From CAZXFH01 sp964640055 (GTDB lineage Bacteria; Fidelibacterota; UBA2242; JAFGTP01): a stretch of DNA of 16,502 nt. The notes below the pieces were generated by a model that worked only from the letters and a program-made list of their open reading frames with translations, searched no databases and was not told the DNA's origin. The stretch lies in the NCBI GenBank assembly GCA_964640055.1, contig CAZXFH010000058.1:1-16502 (forward strand), in the 5' to 3' direction. This document shows, in pieces, positions 5,877-14,504 of the stretch. Position numbers and translations under genes: made by a program. Numbering within the stretch: position 1 is the first letter of the stretch; every line of letters starts with the position of its first letter.

Positions 5877-7340
5877 ATTACTGGATTAATAAAAGATTAC
5901 CTAAAATACAACCTGCTATTTTGGGGATTAATATATTGTCAGATTACGTTTTGTGCTGAAAGAATACAAATTAAAAGTTATCAGCCCGGTTTGTTTATTA
6001 TCACTGTTGACCGGCAAACTCACTATGATTATGGCCTGCAATATCCGCTGACCTACCAGTTTAATATTCCTGCCGGGTATTCAGATATACAAGTTTTCAA
6101 GAAAAGTAAAACCGCTCAGGACTGGACCCTGTTACCGGAAAAAACCCGGTCTGATTTTTTCAATGGCAGCGAAGCGGTGCGCTTCGATTATGAACAGAAT
6201 CATGCCTATATCTCTGTCGCCTTTACGGCGCTTAGTGATTCCATATTGCTCCGGATCGCTGCCGGCAATTTGCCGGTTAATGCGGAATATTGTAAGATCT
6301 GCCAATATTATGATAACCGACAGGCCGTGGTGACCTGCAGTATTGATGATTATGCTGCCTGGTGTAAAGACCAGGCCTTTCAATCCGTGCAAGCCTATCA
6401 GCGTCATCGGCTTTGGATCACCCTGGGGATTATTTCCAGTCATTGTGATCACAATAACACCTGGCAGAGTATTCAAACCCTGCTGGATTCCGGATATACC
6501 GAAGCCGGCGCTCATTCCCGAACCCATCCCCATGTAGGGGAGTATAATTATGAATCCGAAATCACCGGCTGCAAGAATGATATTCTAACCGAATTGGAAT
6601 TACCGGCTCTATTCTCGGCAGGCAATCGGGAATATGTCTATACCTGGATCGCACCCTACGGGGAGCATGATGCAGTGATTGATTCTCTGCTGGGAGTGGA
6701 GCACTTCCTGGTCAACCGGCTCTACTATCCTGATTATTTTCAAATCGCTGAGTGGGAACCAGAGATCGAACTGTTTACTCCCATGGGAATGACCATTGAA
6801 ATGGGGTCTCCTGATCAATTTGACAACGCTACTACTGATACCAACGACCTGGATGCCTGTTTTGACCAGGCTTATCAGCAGGGAGCGATTTACCATCTGA
6901 TGCAGCATCCGCGTTCGGTTGACTGGGATGCCCCTTATGCAGAACACCATCTGGATTATATCAGCGGACGTAAAGATGTCTGGTATGCATCTGTGGGGCA
7001 GCTCTATCTGTACCAATATCTTTTAGATGCCGATTACCAAACGGGAACCGGCGGGTTTACCGCTGATGCCCCTCTTAAGAAATTTCAGTTGTTATCCAAT
7101 TATCCTAATCCATTTAATTCTACCACAACTATTCCCTTTATCATAAATCAACCCGGACAGGTCACCCTGCGGATATATGATCTTAACGGCCGGGCGATCA
7201 CGACTTTATTAAAAGAATTTCGTCAAGCCGGAAAATATCAGCAACACTGGGATCCGGGCAATATCGCCAGTGGAATCTATAGCTGTCATCTGCAAATGGG
7301 ACAAGTCACCCAAACCCGTCAATTGATCTTTCTGAAATAA
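5877..7340 (+). CDS. secreted NodB-fold polysaccharide deacetylase-like protein with C-terminal sorting domain
   Basis: The frame is open from 5868, with no ATG, GTG or TTG before the TTG at 5991. The translation upstream of 5991 is a convincing signal peptide (KYNLLFWGLIYCQITFCA then ERIQ), and a strong TAGGAG site (5865-5870) lies six bases before ATT at 5877; that ATT is my start, giving 487 residues. Numbered from ATT, the deacetylase motifs are SIDD (155-158), HSRTHPH (213-219), WIAPYG (257-262) and LMQHP (341-345), matching carbohydrate esterase 4 motifs. Asp157/158 and His213/217 would hold the metal. The last ~85 residues are a sorting domain: SNYPNPFNSTTTI, VTLRIYDLNGR, then ASGIYSCHLQ, as used by Type IX-like secretion. 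It probably acts on surface or environmental glycans; substrate unknown. If ATT is wrong, the fallback is TTG 5991, which would lose the export signal. Confidence 0.82.
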   Translation: MTGLIKDYLKYNLLFWGLIYCQITFCAERIQIKSYQPGLFIITVDRQTHYDYGLQYPLTYQFNIPAGYSDIQVFKKSKTAQDWTLLPEKTRSDFFNGSEAVRFDYEQNHAYISVAFTALSDSILLRIAAGNLPVNAEYCKICQYYDNRQAVVTCSIDDYAAWCKDQAFQSVQAYQRHRLWITLGIISSHCDHNNTWQSIQTLLDSGYTEAGAHSRTHPHVGEYNYESEITGCKNDILTELELPALFSAGNREYVYTWIAPYGEHDAVIDSLLGVEHFLVNRLYYPDYFQIAEWEPEIELFTPMGMTIEMGSPDQFDNATTDTNDLDACFDQAYQQGAIYHLMQHPRSVDWDAPYAEHHLDYISGRKDVWYASVGQLYLYQYLLDADYQTGTGGFTADAPLKKFQLLSNYPNPFNSTTTIPFIINQPGQVTLRIYDLNGRAITTLLKEFRQAGKYQQHWDPGNIASGIYSCHLQMGQVTQTRQLIFLK

Positions 7341-7987
7341 ATGATCTGAGCCCTATAAGGGGGCTTGCTTAGAAGCATTTAATATATGATATGTGTCTGG
7401 GTATCATATAGATAGATTTTATTATTGAATGTAAATAATATTATGTCCGACATGTGCTGTTAGGGAGGACTGTTTTATCCGCTACGCAAGACTTATTTTA
7501 GAGAACTGCGGTTTAGTTTAAACAGATAGCGGGGGATATATTCAGCATTGAGGCACCAATTGCAGTCGGAAAGTTATCCACTTCACATCATATCCTTTTT
7601 TACTATTTTAAATCTGTCCATTATTTAATATTCTGTTATTTTTTTGGGGTGTTTTGCTTACATGGTAACTATTGGCCGAAACTGCCTGATTCTATACAGC
7701 GGGTGTTTCTAACCGGTAGTTAAGTTGGTTGCAACTATGCCAGAAAACCCAAATAAATTTTAAGAATAAACTCCAATTATAATCCAAGATGGCTTTTATT
7801 AGCCATAATTAAAAAAATGTACAACTACCATAAAAATAGAGAAGATAGGTGTTATACCTAAAGTAATGTATCAAGTATATGATAATATTTGTAAATGAAA
7901 ATATAAATTGGTATGTTATCTAGCGCTGTGCCCAGGAATGAGCGGATTCATTTGCAATTAGGCCGTCTCAAACATAAGGGGATGATT
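7341..7987. other. long A+T-rich intergenic region
   Basis: I find no supported gene in these ~650 bases. They hold a short GC hairpin just after the deacetylase stop (AGCCC/GGGCT, 7349-7365, without a T-run), a perfect inverted repeat at 7383-7410, and a small ATGGCT/AGCCAT hairpin near 7788-7805. The end of the stretch carries the AAGGGG ribosome binding site (7976-7981) of the lipoprotein gene. An open frame beginning at 7913 only extends that gene upstream and has no start signals. Confidence 0.6.
7383..7410. repeat. perfect 9-bp inverted repeat
   Basis: TATATGATA and TATCATATA pair perfectly around a 10-base loop (TGTGTCTGGG). GATAGATTTTATT follows on the plus strand, so it may act as a weak terminator for the deacetylase gene, whose stop is 43 bases upstream. 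Confidence 0.5.
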
Positions 7988-8097
7988 ATGTATTTTGAAG
8001 TTGAAAAAATGCAATCTAAGCCAAACCTATGGAAATTAGCACGAATTAATTTATTAATAATAATGCTGTTTTTACTATCCAGTTGTGGCGTACCCCA
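7988..8097 (+). CDS. lipoprotein N-terminus, cut by assembly gap
   Basis: About 37 residues are visible before the run of N. ATG at 7988 has AAGGGG six bases upstream. The sequence (MYFEVEKMQSKPNLWKLAR, then INLLIIMLFLLSSCGVP) is a lipoprotein signal peptide with lipobox LSSC-G, so the mature protein would be lipid-anchored through that Cys. The mature part is lost in the gap, so no function can be given. The piece at 8198-8407 may be its C-terminus. Confidence 0.7.
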
Positions 8098-8197
8098 NNN
8101 NNNNNNNNNNNNNNNNNNNNNNNNNNNNNNNNNNNNNNNNNNNNNNNNNNNNNNNNNNNNNNNNNNNNNNNNNNNNNNNNNNNNNNNNNNNNNNNNN
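8098..8197. other. assembly gap (100 N)
   Basis: Exactly 100 N, the usual placeholder for a scaffold join of unknown size. The true distance between flanks is unknown, so reading frames across it are not meaningful. Confidence 0.98.
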
Positions 8198-8407
8198 TGG
8201 GGGTTGCATCATGATGTACAGATGTTCCTCGATCAGCAGAAAAAACACAACAATATCATTATGGTGACCACCTCAGGGGATGGCAGCTGGTTGCCCGCTC
8301 AAAAAGGTCGTGATTTCGACGCTCTGTCCACAGCTTCAGAAATGACATCGGTTGCATCCGTTAGCGGCCAGGTTATGCAAAAAATTAAAACACATTCTGA
8401 TAAATGA
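8198..8407 (+). CDS. C-terminal fragment of an unrecognised protein after the gap
   Basis: The open frame from the gap to TGA at 8405-8407 gives about 69 residues. It contains a hydrophobic strand followed by Thr/Ser/Gly (NNIIMVTTSGDGSW) and a DFDALSTASEM segment. This reads like the end of an alpha/beta domain with a final helix (SVSGQVMQKIKTH). I cannot name the family. The strand, spacing and lack of another start make it likely to be the end of the lipoprotein begun at 7988, but only closing the gap can show that. Confidence 0.5.
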   Translation, partial: WGLHHDVQMFLDQQKKHNNIIMVTTSGDGSWLPAQKGRDFDALSTASEMTSVASVSGQVMQKIKTHSDK

Positions 8408-8425
8408 TCAGCAGAGGATCTCAAC

Positions 8426-8450
8426 AAAAAACCTCTTGCATGCACAAGAG
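8426..8450 (-). terminator. rho-independent terminator of tRNA-fMet
   Basis: On the minus strand CTCTTG-TGCATG-CAAGAG forms a 6-bp hairpin, followed by G, G and six T residues. It lies ~31 bases past the tRNA 3' end. The same hairpin lacks a T-run on the plus strand, so it does not terminate the lipoprotein gene in the usual way. Confidence 0.75.
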
Positions 8451-8481
8451 CTCAGGGGGTCTTCAAAAAATTATTACTTAG

Positions 8482-8554
8482 TTGCGGGGGTAGGACTCGA
8501 ACCTACAGCCTTTGGGTTATGAGCCCAACGAGCTACCAATTGCTCCACCCCGCG
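8482..8554 (-). tRNA. initiator tRNA-fMet (anticodon CAU)
   Basis: The acceptor begins CGCGGGG and ends CCCCGCA with A73, giving the C1-A72 mismatch that marks bacterial initiator tRNA. The anticodon stem has the three initiator G-C pairs (GGG-CTCATAA-CCC), and the T arm GTAGG/CCTAC is intact. It is a single-gene transcript with its own promoter and terminator. CCA is not encoded. Confidence 0.95.
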
Positions 8555-8577
8555 GTCAATTATCGAAAAGCGGGCTA

Positions 8578-8606
8578 AATATAAACAAATTATTCTCTAA
8601 TATCAA
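8578..8606 (-). promoter_or_regulatory. promoter of tRNA-fMet
   Basis: On the minus strand TTGATA (8601-8606), a 17-base spacer and TATATT (8578-8583) form a strong sigma70-type promoter. The start of transcription would be near 8571, about 17 bases before the tRNA. Confidence 0.65.
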
Positions 8607-8652
8607 GGTCAAAAGTACCCTGGTTTATTTCTGGTATAAAAAGAGGATTGGA

Positions 8653-10599
8653 TTATTTTGATTTCTGAATGATAACCGAAGACAGAATGAAGGCATCCAG
8701 CTGGTCAATGAATTGTTTAAAATCATTATATTCGGTCACTGGTATGCGCTGCCTGGCGAGACAATAGTCGAGTGTTATCATCAAATGCTTGTTTTGGCAA
8801 CGGATCTCACGAATAGCCTGGCCGAAAGCCGTATTCAGGCTGTCTTTGCGGGCCGGCCGGATAAGTTGCCATTGGGCCGGCAGTTCTATATCAAGCTGTA
8901 AGGAATTGTTCTGCGGATAGCGCAAACTAAGCGGATACTGGCGCTGGCTGGAGCGGATATATCGGGCCAGTTTGAATCCATTCATTTCCCGCAGGTTCAG
9001 AATAATCTGATTATTCGTGATCAATGCCCCGGAATCAGCATCAAATGAATAGGTGAGCCGGAGGGAATCGGCGGACGGATTGACTCCCTGAATCGAGCAG
9101 TCATGCAACTGAACACCCGGAAAGCGTTTGGCGACATACAGTTCGATCTGTTGATTCTGCTGATACTGATTTGCTTGCCGCAAATCACGACGCAATTCAT
9201 TGGCCGGTGCTCCTGACAGATGGGTGTGACCTTTGAATTCAATATCTCCGGTGGCCTGCAGAATCCCGCTAATTTTTATCTGGTTTTGATTATCATGGTG
9301 ATCCAGTTGCGGGGTGGTAACGATTGTACCGTTCCCTTCCTGGTCGATCTCAAGTACCAGCATACCCTGATCATACCAGGGCAGTTGTCCGAAAGGACAC
9401 CCTTTGTGGGTGGCATCCATCCATATTCCCTGGTCACCGATCTCCGGTGCATAGGCGATCACGTGATTAAAATGGAACGGGGAGGCCAGGGCTGTATCAG
9501 CCCTGCTGTTTTGCCGGGTACTGATCAGAACCGGATGAGTTTCAATACCGGCGTAGCGGGCCATAGTGCACAACAGGGTCGTCATATCCTTGCAATCACC
9601 GTAACGGTTGCGATAGACTTCCGCGGCAGCATGAGGCTGAAAGCCGCCGATGCCAATTGAAACAGCAATATAACGAATATTATTCTGCACCCAATCATAT
9701 AAGACCTTTAACTGATCAAACCCGGTTGTTTTATTTTCAATGAGTTCCGTCACTTTATCTTTAATGGCCTGATCGGGCTGCATCCGGGGATTGGAAAGAT
9801 CATGATACCATTGCGCTACGTCTGTCCAGTTATTGATCCCCAACGGGGCAAACATCAGGTGAGCGGTGAATTCCTTTAACGGCGGCATGGAAAATTCAGT
9901 ACGCAGCGCAGGCACCTTGCGTGCTTCCCAGACATACTTGGATTTGAATCCTTCCGCACCCTCGTCGATAACAGGCGTGAGTTCAATTCCTTCCAGATGA
10001 TAGTTGACCGTCCATTCCGCTGGATTCACCAGGGTAAACCGGGAGCACAGAACCGGATCAAAGGCCTGAAATTCCCAGGCATGCCAAAAGGTATAGTCAC
10101 TGATATTAACATGATAACGATATTCAATCACTGCGCCCGGCTCAATGGCCGGCATGGTAAATATTTTTGCCCGCTGATCAGAATAAAAAATAAATCCGGG
10201 ATATAAATTGATGTCATAGATTTTATCAGGATCCATTACGGTAATTTCGCCCCGCGGGGAAATGGTCCGCGCCTGGATATCTGTCACTTCGCTTTCCGAA
10301 CCGTAGGGGATGACAACATTGGCATAATGCTGACCCCGTTGATTGAGGATCTTTACGATGCGATGCCGCTCAAAAATGCTCAACTTTAGTTCCGGTCCCC
10401 CCACAATCTCCATTTTACCGCTGTCCTTAATAATAACCGCATCGGCATCAGGATATGCGGTCTGCTCGGGCAGCGTAGCAAATTCAAATTCGGTCCAGTT
10501 GATCTGTTGAGACCACTGGCGCTGGTAAGCACACTGAGAGATCAGGATTAAACTGAGTACCAGGACATATCGGTATGTCCTGATCAATATTTTTTTCAT
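8653..10599 (-). CDS. exported DUF3857 / transglutaminase-like protein
   Basis: A 648-residue exported protein in which DUF3857 (roughly residues 65-230) precedes a transglutaminase-like cysteine protease fold. The putative triad is Cys336 (RYGDCKDMTTLL), His379 (FHFNHVIAY) and Asp395 (IWMDATH), all present. The C-terminal ~200 residues are predicted beta-rich, as in relatives. I start at ATG 10599 because it opens a signal peptide (MKKILIRTYRYVLVLSLILI); the open frame extends 18 codons further up without a signal. Cleavage is probably near SQCAYQ. Cys there could suggest a lipoprotein, but Gln before the Cys is atypical. No clear ribosome binding site precedes this start. The family often occurs in FCB envelope genes; substrate unknown. 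It lies 83 bases after the YbaK-like gene on the same strand, and co-transcription is possible. Confidence 0.85.
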   Translation of the reverse strand: MKKILIRTYRYVLVLSLILISQCAYQRQWSQQINWTEFEFATLPEQTAYPDADAVIIKDSGKMEIVGGPELKLSIFERHRIVKILNQRGQHYANVVIPYGSESEVTDIQARTISPRGEITVMDPDKIYDINLYPGFIFYSDQRAKIFTMPAIEPGAVIEYRYHVNISDYTFWHAWEFQAFDPVLCSRFTLVNPAEWTVNYHLEGIELTPVIDEGAEGFKSKYVWEARKVPALRTEFSMPPLKEFTAHLMFAPLGINNWTDVAQWYHDLSNPRMQPDQAIKDKVTELIENKTTGFDQLKVLYDWVQNNIRYIAVSIGIGGFQPHAAAEVYRNRYGDCKDMTTLLCTMARYAGIETHPVLISTRQNSRADTALASPFHFNHVIAYAPEIGDQGIWMDATHKGCPFGQLPWYDQGMLVLEIDQEGNGTIVTTPQLDHHDNQNQIKISGILQATGDIEFKGHTHLSGAPANELRRDLRQANQYQQNQQIELYVAKRFPGVQLHDCSIQGVNPSADSLRLTYSFDADSGALITNNQIILNLREMNGFKLARYIRSSQRQYPLSLRYPQNNSLQLDIELPAQWQLIRPARKDSLNTAFGQAIREIRCQNKHLMITLDYCLARQRIPVTEYNDFKQFIDQLDAFILSSVIIQKSK

Positions 10600-10682
10600 A
10601 ACGGGGATATATAGGGGTATTCGGATTAGGAAAATGTTCGGCCTGCAGGGCATGGCTATTCAATACTGACAATTAACACAAA

Positions 10683-11147
10683 TTACACTTCAATGTGCAT
10701 CACTTTTGGTTTAACCAGCTCTTCATAGGTTCGGTAACGCATCCGGATCAATTCCCGGTGGTTGCCGGCATTGAAGGTGATATGGCGATGATTGGCAAAA
10801 TGGGGCGAAATATAGGTGCTCAGATCATAGAGATTACCAAAGGGGGGCATGGCACCGACTTCACAATCGGAAAAAAGGTCTTTGAATTCCTTTTCAGTAG
10901 CCAGTTTTACTTTGTCAGCACCAACCAGCTCGGCAAAACGGTTGAAATCAACTTTTTCATCCGCCGGCAAAACCGCCATGGCAAAGTCTCCGTCAATTTT
11001 TACAATGACTGTTTTGGCCAATTCCTTCCCGGAAATGTGAGCACTGGAAGCAATGCGCGGTGCGGTGTAAGCTTTGGAATGAACAATCGTGACATACTCT
11101 ACCTCATATTCATCCAGAAAATCTTTAATACTTTTACATACCGTCAT
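10683..11147 (-). CDS. YbaK/ProX-type aminoacyl-tRNA deacylase
   Basis: A cytoplasmic protein of 154 residues spanning one YbaK/EbsC domain. Visible family features are TAPRIASSAHISGKELAKTV with the conserved Lys45, a central hydrophobic strand (FAMAVLPAD), GAMPPFG (98-104) and the C-terminal FNAGNHRELIRM. Members hydrolyse mischarged tRNA, for example Cys- or Ala-tRNA(Pro), and so protect translation accuracy. Which one this protein edits cannot be read from sequence by eye. The ribosome binding site AAGGAGGT is perfect and sits seven bases before ATG. It is divergent from the M1 peptidase gene across a ~435-base repeat-bearing region. Confidence 0.88.
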   Translation of the reverse strand: MTVCKSIKDFLDEYEVEYVTIVHSKAYTAPRIASSAHISGKELAKTVIVKIDGDFAMAVLPADEKVDFNRFAELVGADKVKLATEKEFKDLFSDCEVGAMPPFGNLYDLSTYISPHFANHRHITFNAGNHRELIRMRYRTYEELVKPKVMHIEV

Positions 11148-11260
11148 AATAATACCTCCTTATCTTCGAAATTAATATAGCCGAAAAATTGGTGATAATC
11201 AAGCCAGGGCAGGAATGCTGATGGGGGATTAGCCGCCAAGCCGCAAAGGAGTATATAAGG

Positions 11261-11493
11261 GAAATAAAGGAAAATGGAAGACGGAGGACGGAGGGAAAGA
11301 TTATAAATAGAGAAAAAATAGTGCCTTGATGGCGAGAAATAAGGGTATAAGGGATATAAGGGAAATAGGGTATAGGCGGATCAGTTGGGAGAAACAATGA
11401 AAAAATGCTTAGTGTCTTGGTGGCAGGGAAATAAAGGAAGACGGAGGGCGGAGGGAAAGGTTATAAATAGAGAAAAAATAGTGTCTGGGTGGC
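11261..11493 (+). repeat. pair of ~70-bp direct repeats with CGGAGG units
   Basis: Copy 1 (11261-11333) and copy 2 (11428-11493) share this order: GAAATAAAGG, two ACGGAGG-type 7-mers, GGAAAG, the block TTATAAATAGAGAAAAAATA, then a GTGTCTTGGTGGC-like box. Copy 1 has seven extra bases (AAAATGG); beyond that I count about five mismatches. A further exact GTGTCTTGGTGGC box is at 11412-11424 just before copy 2, so the units look tandem. No gene is visible in 11160-11583; the minus-strand frame here is repeat-derived. Confidence 0.8.
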
Positions 11494-11583
11494 TACGTAT
11501 TTGCTCATCTTGAAAAGTATTGGAATTTTAGGCGGGAATAATTATTTTTATTTATCTTTCATTTCAGTTATGATGGAGTTTGA

Positions 11584-14502
11584 ATGAAAATAAAGTATTT
11601 TTTATTGTTGATATTCACCACTTCTGTTTGCTATAGCGGTCAGCAGTGGTGCAATTATGTCAATTATGATATCGATGTCAAACTGGATGACCAGCAACAC
11701 ATGCTATCCGGTGAACAGCGGATCGTATATTATAATCACTCGCCGGATACCTTGAATCGGATATGGCTGTTGCTCTACCCGAATGCCTATCGCAATGTTC
11801 AGACCCAATTTGCCCGCCAGCTACGTAGAAACGGGCGCACTGATTTTCATTTCAGTAATCCGCTGGACTGGGGCTATATCGATATTATTTCCGTAACGCT
11901 TAACCAAGAAAAAGTAGAATTGAAAGCCCCTTCCGATTCCATTGATGTGGGCTATATCGATTTAAAACACCCCCTCTTGCCCCGGGACTCCCTGATCATG
12001 CGGCTGACCTGGAAAGTAAAAATACCACATATGTTTTCCCGCTTTGGTCACCGGGGACAGCACTATGAGATTAGTCAGTGGTTTCCGAAAGTACCGGTTT
12101 ATGATCAAGCGGGCTGGCATCCCTATTCTTATCTTGAGATGGGGGAGTATTACTATGAATTCGGCGATTATCAGGTCTCTATTTGTTTACCCCGGGACTA
12201 TGTTGTGGGCGCCACCGGTGAATTAGTGGCACCGGACAGTGAAATTGAATGGATGGATTCATTGGCCCGTAGGGGTGAAATGGAAAGCCAGCTGGCCGAC
12301 CCAAAGTCCTTATCTTTGCCAAAAACAGATTCGGAAGCACAAGCCGAGACCGCCCACCCCGAAAAGACACTGCATTTTAAAGCCCATAAGGTGGTTGATT
12401 TTGCCTGGGTAGCCGATAAAAGATACCATGTTAACCGGGGATACTATCGTTATCCCGATCAGGCAGATTCCATTACCATCTGGAATTTATTTTTCCCTGA
12501 ACACATGGAACAATGGCACAATACGGTTGAAACAGTAGAAAAGACCCTGGAATTTTACGGTGACCTGTGCGGCTTCTATCCCTATCCGACTGTCTGGGTT
12601 GCAGAAAGTAAATCCCATACCGGCAGTGGTATGGAGTATCCCATGCTAACCACTGTCACCCCCACGGGGAAGCGTGAACATAATGCTACGATAATAGCGC
12701 ACGAAGTCGGTCATAACTGGTTTTATGGAATATTGGGCTTTAATGAACGCCGCTATCCCTGGATGGATGAGGGCATTAATTCCTGGGCTGATAATCGCTT
12801 CGAGGAGCAATATATTCCCGGTTTGGGACAGCTTCTGGGAAACTCCCGCTCAGAACTGATCAAACGGCTGGTAATTCCCTATATTACACGGGCCCACCGA
12901 AATTTACCGTCTGACCGTTCGGCCCAGTATTACCCTTTCATGGATTATTTTGTTAATATATATATTAAACCTGTACAGGGATTGGAATTAATGGCAAAAT
13001 ATGTGGGCTATGATCAGTTTAAACAGGCTATGCGAGATTTTTATACCGAATGGCAATTTCTGCATCCTCAGCCGGTCGATATGCGGCTCAGCTTTGAAAA
13101 GACCCTGGGAATGGATTTAAGCTGGTTTTTTCAGGATTTCCTGGGCAGCCTGCAATTGGTCGATTATACCCTAACCGATTATCAGGTAGAGATGCAAAAT
13201 GGCAAATATCATACCCAGATTGTAATTGAAAATCTGGGGGACATAAGCCTGCCCGTGAACATCTGTCTGTATGACCAGGCAGATAGTCTGCTAACTGAAA
13301 AATGGATTCTGCCGGAGAGTAATTCTCAATTGGTATCATTGACAACGAGTAAAGCACCCGACCGGGCTGTCATCGATCCCGGTTTTTTAACCTGGGATGC
13401 CAATTACCTCAACAATTCCAGTGACTTTCCCTTATCGGTCAAGTTACTGCCTGCATTTCCCCGACCGGATAAATGGGATATTCTGTGTCTGCCATATCCG
13501 GACTATAATTACAGTGATGGCTTTCAGACCGGGCTGGCTGTGGTCCACTATACGCTGCCACCCACTAATCATAATTTTTACTATACCGTTAATTATGGCT
13601 GGAAGTCCCAGCACGTGATTACCCTCTTTCAGTATCGCAATACCCTTTACGACTGGAGCGATAATCAATTAACCTACGGTTTTAACGTGGCCCACACTAC
13701 TAACCGCAAGCATTATCGTTTAATGGGTAAAGTAGAGCAGGAGCCGCGCCGGTGGCCTGATTACAAGCATACTTATCAGCTTGATCTACAATACTTGGAT
13801 CTTCTGCCCACTGCCCGGTTAGATCAAACCTATTGGACCCGGGACGTTTTTAAATATCTGAATTTATCCTGGAAATACACTCGCAAACGATTCCTTTGGA
13901 ACTATACACACCATTTCCGATTAACTCTCGGCCATCAAAATAGGGCCGCCCGAAAGGGTGGTGACTTTGGCAAACTGGAACTGTCCAATTACCTGCGCTG
14001 TCAACTGGGGCGGGAAAGTTGGATTAAGACCCGTATTGCCGGGGGAAGCTTTATTTATAAATGCAGTCCCTTACCCCGGCAGGAATACTTCCATGCCAAT
14101 GGCGGACTGGACCCCTATTTTAATAATTACTTTGTTTATGACCGCACCGGAAGCAACTGGTATGCCCCTATGCAGAATTGGTATATTTCCGACGGTATCA
14201 ATCTGAAAGGCTATCCCGGATATAAGGGCAATGCCTGGTATCTGGGAATGAATTTGGAATATCAGCTGAAAAGTGCCCTCTTGTTTTTCGATATTGGTGA
14301 TGTGGTCAATCAGGGGCAACCCTATCGTCCCCGCTGGGATAGTGGGTTGGGATTACGTATCGGTCCCCTGAATATTTATCTTCCCCTATATATTAGCCGA
14401 CCTGTTGATCAGTATCCGGAGTTCAGTAATTTAGCAGCCCTAAAGCATCGTTGGCTGCTGGAGATTAGCTTGACCGATCTTACATTTAAAATATCGGGAT
14501 GA
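11584..14502 (+). CDS. M1-family zinc metallopeptidase fused to C-terminal outer-membrane beta-barrel
   Basis: A 972-residue protein starting with a signal peptide (MKIKYFLLLIFTTSVCYS). Residues ~25-280 form the N-terminal beta saddle; the long polar insert at ~220-262 is unusual. The catalytic part has the substrate loop GSGMEYPM (347-354, the GAMEN equivalent), zinc motif HEVGHNW (373-379) with Glu374 as base, and the second ligand Glu396 (WMDEGINSW). A beta-sandwich follows (~525-605). From ~640 to the end, alternating hydrophobic/aromatic strands continue, with LKGYPGYKG (874-882), resembling the VRGF/Y motif of Omp85-type barrels, then FFDIGDVVN and GLGLRIGPLN, typical of last barrel strands. 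The protein would be an exported peptidase anchored in the outer membrane by its own barrel. Peptidase call firm; barrel inferred from pattern. ATG follows GGAG by five bases. Confidence 0.85.
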   Translation: MKIKYFLLLIFTTSVCYSGQQWCNYVNYDIDVKLDDQQHMLSGEQRIVYYNHSPDTLNRIWLLLYPNAYRNVQTQFARQLRRNGRTDFHFSNPLDWGYIDIISVTLNQEKVELKAPSDSIDVGYIDLKHPLLPRDSLIMRLTWKVKIPHMFSRFGHRGQHYEISQWFPKVPVYDQAGWHPYSYLEMGEYYYEFGDYQVSICLPRDYVVGATGELVAPDSEIEWMDSLARRGEMESQLADPKSLSLPKTDSEAQAETAHPEKTLHFKAHKVVDFAWVADKRYHVNRGYYRYPDQADSITIWNLFFPEHMEQWHNTVETVEKTLEFYGDLCGFYPYPTVWVAESKSHTGSGMEYPMLTTVTPTGKREHNATIIAHEVGHNWFYGILGFNERRYPWMDEGINSWADNRFEEQYIPGLGQLLGNSRSELIKRLVIPYITRAHRNLPSDRSAQYYPFMDYFVNIYIKPVQGLELMAKYVGYDQFKQAMRDFYTEWQFLHPQPVDMRLSFEKTLGMDLSWFFQDFLGSLQLVDYTLTDYQVEMQNGKYHTQIVIENLGDISLPVNICLYDQADSLLTEKWILPESNSQLVSLTTSKAPDRAVIDPGFLTWDANYLNNSSDFPLSVKLLPAFPRPDKWDILCLPYPDYNYSDGFQTGLAVVHYTLPPTNHNFYYTVNYGWKSQHVITLFQYRNTLYDWSDNQLTYGFNVAHTTNRKHYRLMGKVEQEPRRWPDYKHTYQLDLQYLDLLPTARLDQTYWTRDVFKYLNLSWKYTRKRFLWNYTHHFRLTLGHQNRAARKGGDFGKLELSNYLRCQLGRESWIKTRIAGGSFIYKCSPLPRQEYFHANGGLDPYFNNYFVYDRTGSNWYAPMQNWYISDGINLKGYPGYKGNAWYLGMNLEYQLKSALLFFDIGDVVNQGQPYRPRWDSGLGLRIGPLNIYLPLYISRPVDQYPEFSNLAALKHRWLLEISLTDLTFKISG

Positions 14503-14504
14503 TA

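Noticed and set aside
6132..6533. Antisense open frames inside the deacetylase gene
   Set aside because: Shadow frames of a gene with full motif support on the plus strand.
7561..7600. TTATCCACT resembling a DnaA box
   Set aside because: A single imperfect box with no cluster, no AT-rich unwinding element and no dnaA, dnaN or gidA nearby; not evidence of an origin.
7690..7740. CTAACCGGTAGTTAAG stretch considered as an integron attC-like site
   Set aside because: No paired R/L boxes with the expected palindromic arms and no integron integrase; similarity is limited to a few bases.
11134..11397. Minus-strand open frame with hydrophobic translation upstream of the YbaK-like gene
   Set aside because: It is an antisense reading of the direct repeats and overlaps the YbaK start; no start signals.
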